From Theodoxus fluviatilis (lineage: Eukaryota; Mollusca; Gastropoda; Cycloneritida; Neritidae): a stretch of DNA of 32,500 bases. Positions within the stretch are counted from its first letter, which is position 1. Each line of letters opens with the position of its first letter. Below the pieces are notes generated by a model that was not told where the DNA came from, searched no databases, and saw nothing but the letters and a program-made list of their open reading frames with translations. Both the position numbers and the translations under genes were made by a program. The stretch lies in NCBI GenBank assembly GCA_034096865.1, contig JAWQFJ010018429.1, positions 7,501 to 40,000 of the forward strand. The letters are read 5' to 3'. Shown piece by piece: positions 18,755 through 29,146 of the stretch.

Positions 18755-20042
18755 GCTATCAGATTTCCCGCCCTGAGTGCTTTCGCGTCCTATCTCGCTG
18801 ATGATCTAACGGCTTATTAAGCTCACCTGACGAGATTATGATAAGGACGCAAATAATGATGTTCGTTGAGACATGAACTAGTTGGTTGATTGATATCAGT
18901 CGTGATAACCCGCGTCGACGACAGAATACATCTGATGTCATACGATGAAGTGGCAGAGATCCAAATGATTTGACAAATTGTTAAAATGTGTCACTAATAA
19001 GAACGATTTTATGTGATTGCTCTGTTACTTATACTGAAGGTAGAAGGAGATATTCACCAAGCAGTGAGTTAATGCAAATGGCCCAAATAATACTAATCAT
19101 GATATAAAAAACAACAACTGGCAAATCAGATGAAGAAAAACTATTCGTATCTACACGCTTTCTAAATGTGTCTTCTAAACACATTTAATGGGCATCCTTA
19201 TTTCCTCACGTATATTAAAGTATTCTCTATCTTTGCCCCTCAAATAATTTTACTCAATGTTTTCATGTAAATTACATTAATAAAATTCGAATGATTAAAG
19301 AGCAGATTATATTTTAAATAGCATGTGACTTAGTGCACCTTTCGAACCCGGCGTCCGATCTTTAATGCGTATCAGAGATATATTAAAAAAACACTCGTGC
19401 ACTTTAGACGCCGTGGAGTGGAAAAGGGGGAGGACGCTCACTAGGAAATCTTGCCGTTGTACCAAGCCATTCAGTAAGTTCTAAACTGGAACTGCTTCAG
19501 CAGTATCTGTTCCCGCTGTCCATGTCAGAGTCTTTGAGCCCTGCATTCTCACTGAGTGTCAATTTCCCTCACAGCAAATACACCTTTTCCCTTTTACTCC
19601 TCTGCACCTTAAGTGCCGCCATCCCAATCACCGCCAGCTCCGTGGGAGGTGGAGGGATGTACCGAGCGACCTTCGGGTGGAAATTCTACCCCTATTAAAT
19701 CAGATTCGCGGCCTCCGCTGTCCCACATAGTGGTTATCGCCCCTAAACGCAGCACCTCACCACGGCCGCTAGGGGGAGCCACCGACACAGCCATGTGATG
19801 TGATGTGTTTCAGGCCTGCGTGCCCCTCGGGCGATGCGTGGGGCGAGAGGGTCAGAGGTCACCCACCCGTGTTTGCCCGCCTTCTTCTCGGCTCTGTCCA
19901 CTGGCGCCCCTGGAAGAAACCCTGCTAACACTGACGGTGTCTTCGGGGTGAGAGAGTCGTGACCAGATACCCCGGGTGGATGGGCTAAAAAGGTTTGGAA
20001 AGGCCCCCTTTGCTTGAAAGTTGTAATGTACTTCCAGGAACG
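18755..20042. other. Unassigned sequence, AT-rich core
   Basis: 19000-19330 is strongly AT-rich with no ORF. 19600-19930 is GC-richer and open in several frames but unrecognised. No dispersed repeat from this window recurs here. Confidence 0.5.
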
Positions 20043-20757
20043 TCAGCCTTGAGGAAAGCATGGAAGTGTGAGATAGAAGAGAGACGGGGAAGGAGGCATG
20101 GAAGTGTGAGATAGAAGACACATGAGGAAGGGAGGCATAAAAGAGAGTCGGGGAAGGAAACATGGAAGTGTGAGATGGAAGACAGGTGAAGAAGGAAGGC
20201 ATGGAAGTGTGAGATGGAAGACAGGTGAAGAAGGGAGGCTTGGACATGTGAGATGGAAGAGAGTCGGGGAAGGAAGCATGGAAGTGTGAGATGGAGAAGA
20301 GATGAGGAAAGGAGGCATGGAAGTGTGAGATGGAAGAGAGACGAGGAGAGGAGGAATTAAAGTGTGAGATGGAAGAGAGAAGAGGAATAGAGGCATGGAA
20401 GTGTGATATGGAAGAGAGATGAGGAATAGAGGCATGGAAGTGTGAGATGGAAGAGAGATGAGGAAGGGAGGCATGGAAGTGTGAGATGGAAGAGAGATGA
20501 AGAAGGGAGGCATGGAAGTGTGAGATGGAAGACAGGTGAAGAAGGGAGGCATGGACGTGTGAGATGGAAGAGAGTCGGGGAAGGAAGCATGGAAGTGTGA
20601 GATGGAAGAGAGACAAGGAGAGGAGGAATGAAAGTGTGAGATGGAAGAGAGAAGAGGAATAGAGGCATGGAAGTGTGAGATGGAAGAGAGAAGAGGAATA
20701 GAGGCATGGAAGTGTGATATGGAAGAGAGAAGAGGAATAGAGGCATGGAGGTACGAG
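20043..20757 (+). repeat. Purine-rich minisatellite, 39-bp unit, about 18 copies
   Basis: The core GGCATGGAAGTGTGAGATGG recurs at 39-bp intervals (for example 20471 and 20510), separated by AAGAGAGATGAGGAAG-type spacers with a few variants. The array is almost all G and A on the plus strand apart from the T and C of the core. The minus strand therefore reads a 13-residue repeat (LPSHTSMPPFLIS) in frames up to 312 codons. I treat these frames as repeat artefacts because all three are open. Confidence 0.95.
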
Positions 20758-21032
20758 ATTCTTTACTGCAAACAACACCCCGTTTTGCACTCTTGTTGGG
20801 CGGGCAGGGCATTTTATTTGGGACTACCCTATGCGGTGAGGAGACCCAACCGAGATATGTTACGTCATTGGCAAAGACGGATGTACGAGTCAGGATAAAA
20901 CAAACGGCCCTGACTAGCACAACAACAAAGCCAACTATCGTGACAGCTACAAGCATGATAAGAGAGAAACTATGATGAAGCTGTTGTAGTAAACACTACA
21001 GGACAGCTACTGCTCTCCTGATGACACTTTCT
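20758..21032. other. Unassigned sequence
   Basis: Nothing recognised between the 39-bp array and a (GAT)n tract. Confidence 0.45.

Positions 21033-21096
<64 letters not shown>
21033..21096 (+). repeat. (GAT)n microsatellite
   Basis: About 21 pure GAT units. A shorter echo of GATGATGGTGATGATGA lies at 21170-21188. Confidence 0.97.
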
Positions 21097-21491
21097 ATGG
21101 TCATCAAATGACTGTTTTAATCATAAAATGAGTACCTGACGTCGTCGAGCCAGGGCACTAAAGTAAAATGATGATGATGGTGATGATGACAACATGGAGT
21201 TTGAATGGGACAGAATATTGTTTTGAGATATGATGTAATGCATAAAAAGAGAGGATTTCTCGACTGAAATGTATAATTCGTAAGACGCGATAACTTACCA
21301 GCATTATTGTTTCTGCTTACAACTTACAATCCATTCGCACACTGAAATATTTTACGGAAAGTTAGGGGTTGTAGAATCCTGAGTTTAGGGCCGCCACATC
21401 AGATTATCATATCTGGTCAACTTTACAGTGATACGGAAGAAAGAAGCAGGACATCTGAAAAAGTGTTTGTCTGCTTATCTTTACTTCAGCC

Positions 21492-22073
21492 ATGTCAACA
21501 ACTTTGCCTCCACGCCGCCTTGAACCGAGGCATCAGTTGACCTTGACATTGTCTTCTTGCGTCCATCATTTAAAATCAAGAGGGAACAACTCAGGCGCCC
21601 TGAACTTCCGCTCGCTTCCTGTTGTCAGCCAACATGGCGACTGCGTATCCTGCCCAACGCTGCTGCGTGACCCTGAAGCCTACAGCAAGCAGACGGGCGT
21701 TGCAGACAGCGACGGCACCGTCCTACCCTCGCCTGTCGTGCTCACTGCAGGAAGCCAGCGTCACGACCGGACCAAACTCTCCTGGCCAGCTCTCCAACAC
21801 CGCCATCTGCAGGCGGAGCAACTCTTTCAAGGGGAGCAAACTCAGCGATATCACGGCACGCCATGGACGTCAGCGGGCGGCAGCGAGCCTCGCTTCAAAG
21901 CTGCCATGGACGCCCGTGTTTGCCGCTGTGACGTGTGGAGGGCTGTCCGCACTACACGACCTGTGAAAACCTTAGCACAGAGAGACTCCAAACCAAATGC
22001 GTCTGTCTATCTGCCATCAAGTCCGGTACCTTGTTCATGCATTGGGTTTGTATTTTACCCTAGTCAAGGGTGA
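21492..22073 (+). CDS. Overlapping unrecognised ORFs with a Kozak-like ATG
   Basis: A 193-codon frame starts at ATG 21492. Inside it, another frame starts at ATG 21634 in the context CCAACATGGCG, close to an animal Kozak site, and runs to TGA at 21964-21966 (110 codons; starts MATAYPAQRCCVTLK). Both are Ser/Thr/Arg-rich with no recognised domain. AATAAA follows at 22107-22112, so a short transcript is imaginable. Two open frames in the same GC-rich stretch argue that at least one is chance. Confidence 0.15.
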   Translation: MSTTLPPRRLEPRHQLTLTLSSCVHHLKSRGNNSGALNFRSLPVVSQHGDCVSCPTLLRDPEAYSKQTGVADSDGTVLPSPVVLTAGSQRHDRTKLSWPALQHRHLQAEQLFQGEQTQRYHGTPWTSAGGSEPRFKAAMDARVCRCDVWRAVRTTRPVKTLAQRDSKPNASVYLPSSPVPCSCIGFVFYPSQG

Positions 22074-23311
22074 CAGTGGGGAGACCAATGGGCGTATAAA
22101 AATTGCAAATAAATATTCGTAAGTACCGCGTTAGAAACAGAATACTGTTGTTCCTCGTGCAGAGGTTTTTTGCACGATTGCTTCCATGTGCCAAATGCTA
22201 TTGTTCTCGAGGCAGTTGTTTGGTCGCGTGTTGTCCTTCTGCATATTTACACCTACGATTCGAGGCCCACTGTAGCAGTGTGAATTGGTTAGCACGACGT
22301 AGACAATTAAATCTCCATGGGAATTAATTATGCACGCACCTTTGAGTGGAGCAAAATACATTTTCGTCGAAAACTTCTCAGTCTGCCTGTGGAATGAACG
22401 AAGCAGTCGACATTTGAGTGAGTTGTTTTTTGCGTCTACAGACAAACAGCTTAGAACGCCCTACAGAAACAACGAAAATATTGCTGCGTGCCGCCTCTGA
22501 GAACATAAATCATCCCACTTTCAAAGACATTCTTCAAAGACCAGGTATGCAGTATGCATTATTAATCAGAGCTGATTGAATCTCTCTCGGCCATCGAGCC
22601 AATTCATGTCAGCTCAAGGTTTTTAGGTGTTTTGCACGTGTCCACAGAAAATATCGTACATATTGATGAATGCATGGGTACAGAGCGCCCTCAGCATTGG
22701 CTCCAGAAGGCTTGCTTGTCTTCTCTATTAATTGTTTCGCCTTCCTCTGACGAAAATGAGTTCCGAGGCTGTTTCTGAATGCCGAATCAGGCGCGGAGCA
22801 GTTAATTTAATTCTCTCAAAGCCCTATGTCGAGGCGCGATGCCATCAATCTGTTACACAGAAGGGGTTGGTTATTTTTGTGTTTTACTGCCGCGAGGCCG
22901 TTGAGGTTACCGACTTCATAGTGGAGTCAGCGAGTGCCAACGTTGTCTTTCATGTGGCGCTTTGTCAGCTTCCTGTCTTACCGCCAAGCAAACGAGGCAC
23001 TGCTCGGGTGTCACTTGAAAGCGAGCAACAGAGAAGCCCGGGGGTGACCAAGGACAGCGTTAGCATTTCTTGTACATGTACATGTATAGCGACTGGACCC
23101 GCACACCTCGCTAGAGCTCTCGTTTGTTTTCATTGCCCACTTCTCGTCCCTCGCACTCCCTGCTCGTGTTGCCGCTCCAGCTGCTTCTCCTAGTTACGAT
23201 ATATTTTTTATCTGTGTCCCGTGTCTCACTTGGTTTCCACGTATTTTTATCTCGCTCCCTTTATTTAGCCTCTCTTTGCAGTTCTAATCTCTCCTGATTC
23301 CATCGTGTCGA
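22074..23311. other. Unassigned sequence
   Basis: AATAAA occurs at 22107. A 146-codon frame can be read from ATG 22756 (MSSEAVSECRIRRGAVN) to 23193, but it is unrecognised. The palindrome TGTACATGTACA lies near 23072. No repeat family is seen. Confidence 0.45.
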
Positions 23312-23702
23312 CATCGTCCTTCTCCTCCTGCTCCTGCTCATCTTCCTCCTCCTGCTCTTCTTCCTCCTCCTGCTCCTCCTGCTCCTCCTCCTCCTCCTCC
23401 TCCTCCTCCTCCTCCTCCTCCTCCTCCTTCTCCTTGTCTTCGTCGTCTTCGTCGTCTTCTTCTTCTTCTTCTTCTTCTTCTTCTTCTTCTTCTTCTTCTT
23501 CTTCTTCTTCTTCTTCTTCTTCTCCTTCTTCTTCTTCTTCTCCTTCTCCTTCTTCTCATTCTTCTTCTCCTTCTCCTTCTTCTCTTCTTCTTCTTCTTCT
23601 TCTTCTTCTTCTTCTTCTTCTTCTTCTTCTTCTGCTTCTGCTTCTGCTGCTGCTGCAGCTGCTGCTGCTTCTGCTGCTGCTGCTGCTGCTTCTGCTGTTG
23701 CC
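23312..23702 (+). repeat. Polypyrimidine trinucleotide tract (CCT/TTC/CTG)n
   Basis: About 390 bp pass from TCC/TGC units through (TTC)n to (TGC)n. The plus strand is mostly pyrimidine, so intramolecular triplex DNA is possible. Poly-Ser, poly-Leu, poly-Lys, poly-Arg and poly-Glu frames are artefacts. Confidence 0.97.
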
Positions 23703-23854
23703 GCCACCACGTATCTCTCAAAGTCATGAGATTCCATGTAACACAACACTCCTACTCGTAAGGTCTCTGGTCCGCGTCCCTGCTGGTCCTGTCCCTAGGC
23801 TGTCCGGCAGTCCACAGTCTGACCATCACTCGCTGACATGAGGCAGGTTTTCTA

Positions 23855-24474
23855 TGCAATCCAAAGCAATCCAAGGCAGTCCAAAGCAATCCAAGGCAGT
23901 CCAAGGCAGTCCAAGGCAGTCCAAGGCAGTCCAAGGCAGTCCAAGGCAGTCCGAGGCAGTCCGAGGCAGTCCAAGGCAGTCCAAGGCAGTCCAAGGCAGT
24001 CAAGCAGTCAAGCAGTCCAAACAGTCAAGCAGTCCAAACAGTCCGTCCAAAGCAGTCCAAGGCAGTCCAAGCAGTCCAAGCAATCCAAGCAGTCCAAGCA
24101 GTCCAAGCAGTCCAAAGCAGTCCCAAGCAGTCCAAAGCAATCCCAAGCAGTCCAAAGCAGTCCAAGCAGTCCAAAGCAGTCCCAAGCAGTCCAAAGCAGT
24201 CCCAAGCAGTCCAAAGCAGTCCCAAGCAGTCCAAAGCAGTCCCAAGCAGTCCAAAGCAGTCCAAAGCAGTCCAAAGCAGTCCAAGGCAGTCCAAAGCAGT
24301 CCAAAGCAGTCCAAAGCAGTCCAAGGCAGTCCAAGGCAGACCAAGGCAGTCCAAGACAGTCCAAGGCAATCCAAGGCAATCCAAGGCAGTCCAAGGCAGT
24401 CCAAGGCAATCCCAGGCAATCCAAAGCAGTCCAAGGCAGTCCAAGGCAGTCCAAGGCAATCCAAGGCAGTCCAC
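23855..24474 (+). repeat. 10-bp minisatellite (CCAARGCART)n, left arm
   Basis: About 60 units are in strict 10-bp register at the left end (23861, 23871, 23881). A few 9- and 11-bp variants lie in the middle, and AAG and AGG subtypes form blocks. The block structure points to repeated local expansion. Confidence 0.97.
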
Positions 24475-24650
24475 AAGGCATGTCTGGTCTTTTCATTACA
24501 GTGTTCGCTGTAATCACACGCAGCGTCCAATTAGTAAGTTCCTGAAATAAACCTCATTCCAAAACCAAACACTGTCTTTTTTCTTCCAAGTTTGATACCG
24601 ACTCCTGTTTGATTATAGTGATTACTTGAAAATAATACCGGAAACGCCCA

Positions 24651-24720
24651 TTGGATTGCTTTGGATTTCTTTGGTTTGCTTTGGATTGCTTTGGTTTGCT
24701 TTGGATTGCTTTGGATTGCA
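24651..24720 (-). repeat. 10-bp minisatellite, right inverted arm
   Basis: Seven units of ATTGCTTTGG or TTTGCTTTGG are the reverse complement of the left-arm units. The outermost two are identical to the outermost units of the left arm. Confidence 0.95.
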
Positions 24721-24725
24721 TATCC

Positions 24726-25026
24726 AAATTATGTGAAACCCACCTCTGGGCTGCTGGGTCGTGTTGCTAGTGGACTTCCGGCGCCTTCACAGCCCGCGCC
24801 TCTGTCTGGAGTGGGCAGAGTTCAAGGTCGAGGTACATGACGTGAGTGTGAAGGCTGGAAACGCCATGAGAGGAGAGGTGGACGGTGACACAATGTCAAA
24901 ACGCCCAGGGACGTAACAGTCCAGACAGCTGTCGCACAGGATGTCCAGCAGCAGTGCTTGTCCTTTGGTCACCGTCTTTGCCTGCATTTCCTCCACCGTG
25001 ATTTCAGTCTTCACACGCACACACAC
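24726..25026 (-). other. Candidate coding segment, either strand
   Basis: The minus strand is open for 79 codons and reads TVTKGQALLLDILCDSCLDC, which is protein-like but unrecognised. The plus strand has a possible 71-bp exon at 24771-24841, bounded by GTTGCTAG and the good donor GACGTGAGT and reading FRRLHSPRLCLEWAEFKVEV. Both cannot easily be real. Neither has a recognised domain. Confidence 0.15.
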
Positions 25027-26130
25027 TTACAGCAAGGAACTTTTACCGATTCGTGGCTGTCCTTTTTGAAATGCAATAGGAATCAGTCATCACAGTAGAG
25101 GAATAAAGTGGGACATCCATGCACTTTTGTCATGTCTCTTGCAGGTTGTCTTATCAGGCAATGGAAGCTAGTGAATCCTCATCCCTTATTTCATAATACA
25201 TTTGCGCTCTTAAAAAGTTGTAATGAGTATGCTTGGTCTTGAGGAGTATTCGGTGTCATAATGCTCTAAAACAACCCGGAGCAATCTTACTTCACGGAAG
25301 AAGGATGCTTACAAAAAAATCATGAGCCTTGATTTTATTGTTTTTGTTTTGATTGTGTGTTGACCAAGCTACGACTTGTGAGAGCAAACACCATAGAAAG
25401 AGAACTGCATGCATATACAACACGTCCTGAATGTCACGAATGCATGAACACGGATGCGAAATAGATTCGAGATGCCCCCGTGTGATAGACGGCAAAACAA
25501 TGTTTATGGCAGCTTTTAAAACACCTTACGACTGGTGGCACAGGCGGAAATAACACCGGATCATAAAGTGTTCATGCGTGCATGAACTGCATCGTTTCCT
25601 CCTTCCCATAAAAGCCAGTGGCGATTCAGCCACTGGGAGCACGCCGGAATCCTGCAATCACAGCATGGCTGCAGCTTATTTCGACAGGAATCAGTGGCGA
25701 GAAATAAGTTGTTCAGGTTATGTGGCGGAAAATGCGTCTCAAGGGTGTCCCTGGCTGTGGAAAGGTCAAGGTTTGTCTTTGTCCTGGCCTGCTACGAACT
25801 ACTGGCGTTATCGTTGCGAAAAGCGTACGTCCTGATCCGGGAAGGATGGAATAATTGCATGACGAGCAATGGTAATTTCAAAACGTAGAATTCAAAACAC
25901 GGCAATGAAACCCGAAGGAAAATGTTCTCAAATAATTACCTACAGAAGGCTTTTATAAAACGACATTTCTTCTAATTGAATGTTTACGTGATTTTACTGT
26001 GAATTGCGTTTTATTCCTTTCACACTCCTGACAGTCGAACTGAACATGTTGCAGTGCAGGGAATGTCGTTGATCTTTGTACGTGCAAAGAGAGACAAGCA
26101 CACGCTGCTAAGCCTACCTAGTTGGCATAT
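25027..26130. other. Unassigned sequence
   Basis: AT-moderate unique DNA. An 85-codon frame at 25578-25835 lacks an ATG start and a recognisable domain. No dispersed repeat is seen. Confidence 0.5.
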
Positions 26131-26216
26131 AATGGGCCGGCGTCAACATGTGTCAAACATATGCCTGCCTTTACATCTGCTTTCATCGTGTTGACACATG
26201 TTGACACCGGCCTATT
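26131..26216. repeat. Inverted repeat, 26-bp arms, 34-bp loop
   Basis: The left arm 26131-26156 (core GGCCGGCGTCAACATGTGTC) pairs with 26191-26216 at 24 of 26 positions. The stem is long and the loop is unrelated to the arms. It could be a very short foldback element or a stable cruciform or RNA hairpin. No target duplication is evident. Confidence 0.85.
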
Positions 26217-27825
26217 CCTCGCAAGATCTTGCAAGGTTCCTAGCCTAAGCAACACGTCCAAGGCCCAGTATCCAGACAGTCACTCCCCACTCCAGGGCTG
26301 TTGACCGTAAGTAAATGTGTGGACACGTGGAGGTAAAACAGCGAAGCACAACAAACTTACAGGCCACCCAAGATTGCATTTAAAACGTTTATTCCTGAGA
26401 GAAGAAATAAACCGTAATGTTTTTGTTCACCTTAGACCAAACCTTACGATATTTTCACTTCGCAATTTAGTGTGATTTGCAGTGCTATTTCGTCATTCTT
26501 GAGTTTACACCTACCTTTCGTCACGCTGTTATAGCACTGCTCAATTGCATGTAGATAAAAGCACATACGCTCTCCCACACGCACATTTACGGACGCAGAC
26601 GCGTGCGCACACACACGAGCATACAAATGCACTCTCGTGCTCCTACCATACACACATACATAGTATCATGATTCCTAAGAGGGTGTAAACTGTCACAGAG
26701 TAAAGATTAATACATGAGCAATTAAGGAAATATGATGTCTGTTCGGTCCCATTACAAATTACTGCATAATTTGAGTGAGTTGTGATAAATCAATAAAATA
26801 ATATTGTATGTTTCCATTTAAACCAATTCTGCTCGAGCGAACATTGAGTGTCGTATATAGTAAACTAGCAATTGTCCAGTAACGCCTCTTCAGCTAGCAC
26901 CCATGGTCAAAGATATTTTTGGGCTGGATAACCTAAACATGGGGTCCCATGCAGCATGTGTTTCTTTCGTCACTTCTTTGCGTAATTATCAAGTAGTTTT
27001 CAAGTGAATTAAAAAAGAAAATTACACCTGCTTGATAACACGAAAAGAAGTACATTAGATTTGTTAATACTTTCAATATTCATCAAGTTTCGAGCGTCCC
27101 GAATATGTAGTCATTCTGGATGGAGTGCCTTCAATGACGTCACCTTCCTGAGAGCAAAGTGCAACGCTGACTCAGACGTCCACCAAGACAGCTGCCAGAG
27201 AGTGCCTGTAGACGGCGCTGTTTGTTTGGTCCACGCCCAGGAGACATGTACTGCCCACTGCATGGGGGTCACTCAGTGCAGCCCTTACTAAGATGGTGGA
27301 TCAACACAGGAACTCAACGCCAGCAGTCACGAACGGCACCTTTTTGTTTTTGGCGCTTTATCTCCAACTTTTACCAGGCTGCCGTATGGGATTTAGCCAC
27401 TGCAAGTGCTAATTATTCTCGTAGCTTGATCATGAAGGGCCTCTCTGGAGCCCTAGAGTGGTAGCACCTTGTTTACTTCTTTGTGGAGCTGCCTGAGCTT
27501 CTCCACCAACATGTAGCCAGTGGCAGTGTGGAGGAGCCGGGATAATGACGCAGGGCATTGTGGTGCAGGGAGCCTGCACAAGCACCAGGCAGCCCTGGGG
27601 GCGAGGCTAGAGTTAATGATCTATGCAGGGCTTAGCTCTGCCACAACACCTGACTCACCTGGCCTGCCCCGCTCCAAGTATGGAGTCGCCACGTAGATCA
27701 CCGTGACCTGTGGGTGGAGGAAAGTTCCCACGACGACTGTTGATGACGTGCTCTCTGTCGTCATCGGTCACTTCCGTTCTGCGATCGACAGATTTATTCA
27801 ACGGCTCAAAAGTTGAGTGGATTGT
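26217..27825. other. Unassigned sequence with one CRE and one AP-1-like site
   Basis: 26380-27060 is AT-rich and empty. 27061-27680 is GC-richer. A perfect TGACGTCA lies at 27135-27142 and TGACTCA at 27168-27174. A Cys-rich frame to 27291 (CNADSDVHQDSCQRVPVDGA) lacks an ATG near its usable part and is unrecognised. Confidence 0.45.
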
Positions 27826-28145
27826 GATGATGATGATGATGTCTACTTGTATAGCGCATATATCCATACTGCCGTATGCTCAAAGCGCTTGAGCCGATGT
27901 TGAGGCTGTCTCTCAGTGTGTCGTGTCTCAAGTCAATGAGACCAGTATCCTGCTGCCAAGGCCAATTACATTGGCCAACGGCGCTAAGACTACTGTAAGC
28001 ACAAGGGAGAATTTGTGCGTGCTGGGTATTTTTTCTGTGGCCGGCACTCACCCGTCAAGGACATGAGCGTCAGGATCTTTATAGTGCGCAATTGATGTTG
28101 TGAATGCGTATCACACACTAGACCTCGATTTATGAAGGTCTTTAT
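27826..28145 (-). mobile_element. SINE/LINE-type retroposon 3' end, minus strand, with (CAT)n tail
   Basis: On the minus strand the sequence ends AAGCGCTTTGAGCATACGG, then ATGCGCTATACAAGTAGA, then (CAT)n at 27826-27840. This is the same type of terminus as at 1-221 in the opposite orientation with a different tail triplet. The body to about 28145 (minus-strand CATAAATCGAGGTCTAGTG) is probably part of the same element. It has no ORF. Confidence 0.6.
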
Positions 28146-28438
28146 ATACTTAAAGAAGGGAAAGTACTCGTCTCGAGTCTGTATTTGAGGTTTTCAAGTC
28201 CAAAAGAGATAGTGATCTATTGCACTTTACCGTCGACACCCATTCACTGTCCACGTGACTTGCTCCAAGATCGAAGTCATAAATAATCACAAAAACAAAA
28301 CACATTACTCAACGCCCACAATGTATGTTTGTGCATGTGTGGGTGAGTGCATTCATGCGTGCATACGTGCAGTAAGGCAGGACTGTGTCCGCGAGACTAT
28401 CCGCGCTTGTTTGTAACCTGATGGATGAATATGAGTGT
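28146..28438. other. Unassigned sequence
   Basis: Nothing recognised before the GT tract. Confidence 0.45.
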
Positions 28439-28570
28439 GAGTGTGTGTGTGTGTGTGTGTGTATGTGTGTGTGTGTGTGTGTGTGTATGTGTGTGTGTGT
28501 GGTGGGTCTGGGGTGAGTGTTTGTATGTGTGTGTGTGTGGGGGGGGGGGGTTGGTGGATTGAGTGTGTGT

Positions 28571-28613
<43 letters not shown>

Positions 28614-28700
28614 GCGTTCACACGCGCTTGTGCATGTGTACGTGGGGGTGGGGGGGTGGGGTGAGTGGGTGGGTGTGTATTGTAGTGCCAACTCACACAC

Positions 28701-28739
<39 letters not shown>

Positions 28740-28792
28740 CGTGTGTGTGTGTGTATGTGTGTGTGTGTGTGTACGTATGAATATTTATATGT
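28439..28792 (+). repeat. Compound (GT)n region with G-run and (CG)n core
   Basis: GT blocks are separated by G-rich pieces (a run of ten G near 28540) and include GCGCGCGCGC at about 28731-28741. Alternating CG inside GT is a strong Z-DNA sequence. His/Thr and Val/Cys frames are artefacts. Confidence 0.95.
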
Positions 28793-28801
28793 ATATACAC
28801 T

Positions 28802-28819
28802 ATACATTCATGAATGTAT
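28802..28819. repeat. Perfect 18-bp palindrome
   Basis: ATACATTCATGAATGTAT is fully self-complementary. It sits precisely between the (GT)n region and the (GA)n region. Confidence 0.9.
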
Positions 28820-28825
28820 GTATAT

Positions 28826-28845
28826 GAGAGAGAGAGAGAGAGAGA

Positions 28846-28925
<80 letters not shown>

Positions 28926-29146
28926 GAGGACGAGAGAGAGGGAGAAGAAGAGGGAGAGAGAGGGAGACGAGGGAGAGAGAGGGAGAGAGAGAGAGAAGAG
29001 AGGAGAGAGATAGAGCGAGAGGCAGAGAGAGAGAGAGCAGAGATGATGAGCGAGAGTAAGAGAGAGAGGAGAGAGAGCAAGCATAGATGCGAGAGTGGAG
29101 AGAGAGAAGAGAGAGAGGAGAGAGAGAGAAGAGAAACGGGAAGGGG
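28826..29146 (+). repeat. Long imperfect (GA)n region
   Basis: About 320 bp of GA with GAAGA, GGGA and GACGA interruptions. Interruptions increase to the right, so the left end is younger. Confidence 0.96.

Larger units (their letters stand above)
23855..24720. mobile_element. Foldback element with inverted 10-bp tandem arrays at its ends
   Basis: The ends are perfect 20-bp inverted repeats, TGCAATCCAAAGCAATCCAA at 23855-23874 and its complement at 24701-24720. Each end continues as 10-bp tandem units: about 60 units (CCAARGCART) on the left and 7 units (ATTGCTTTGG) on the right. Between them is a 175-bp unique centre. TA dinucleotides flank both outer ends (23853-23854 and 24721-24722), consistent with a TA target duplication. 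No transposase frame is present. Confidence 0.7.

Noticed and set aside
19337..19352. tRNA-like B box (minus strand GGGTTCGAAAGG)
   Set aside because: The word departs from GGTTCGANNCC, and no A box, cloverleaf or terminator T-run is found around it.
19852..20956. 312-, 169- and 199-codon Ser/Leu/Pro/His-rich minus-strand ORFs
   Set aside because: All three minus frames are open through the 39-bp purine-rich array, so no single frame is favoured.
23261..23841. Lys/Arg/Glu-rich or Ser-rich proteins
   Set aside because: They are translations of a polypyrimidine trinucleotide tract.
23838..24545. 235-codon Gln/Ser/Lys-rich ORF and Trp/Leu/Cys-rich minus ORFs
   Set aside because: The 10-bp unit gives a 30-bp, 10-residue period in all frames; the frames follow the repeat, not a gene.
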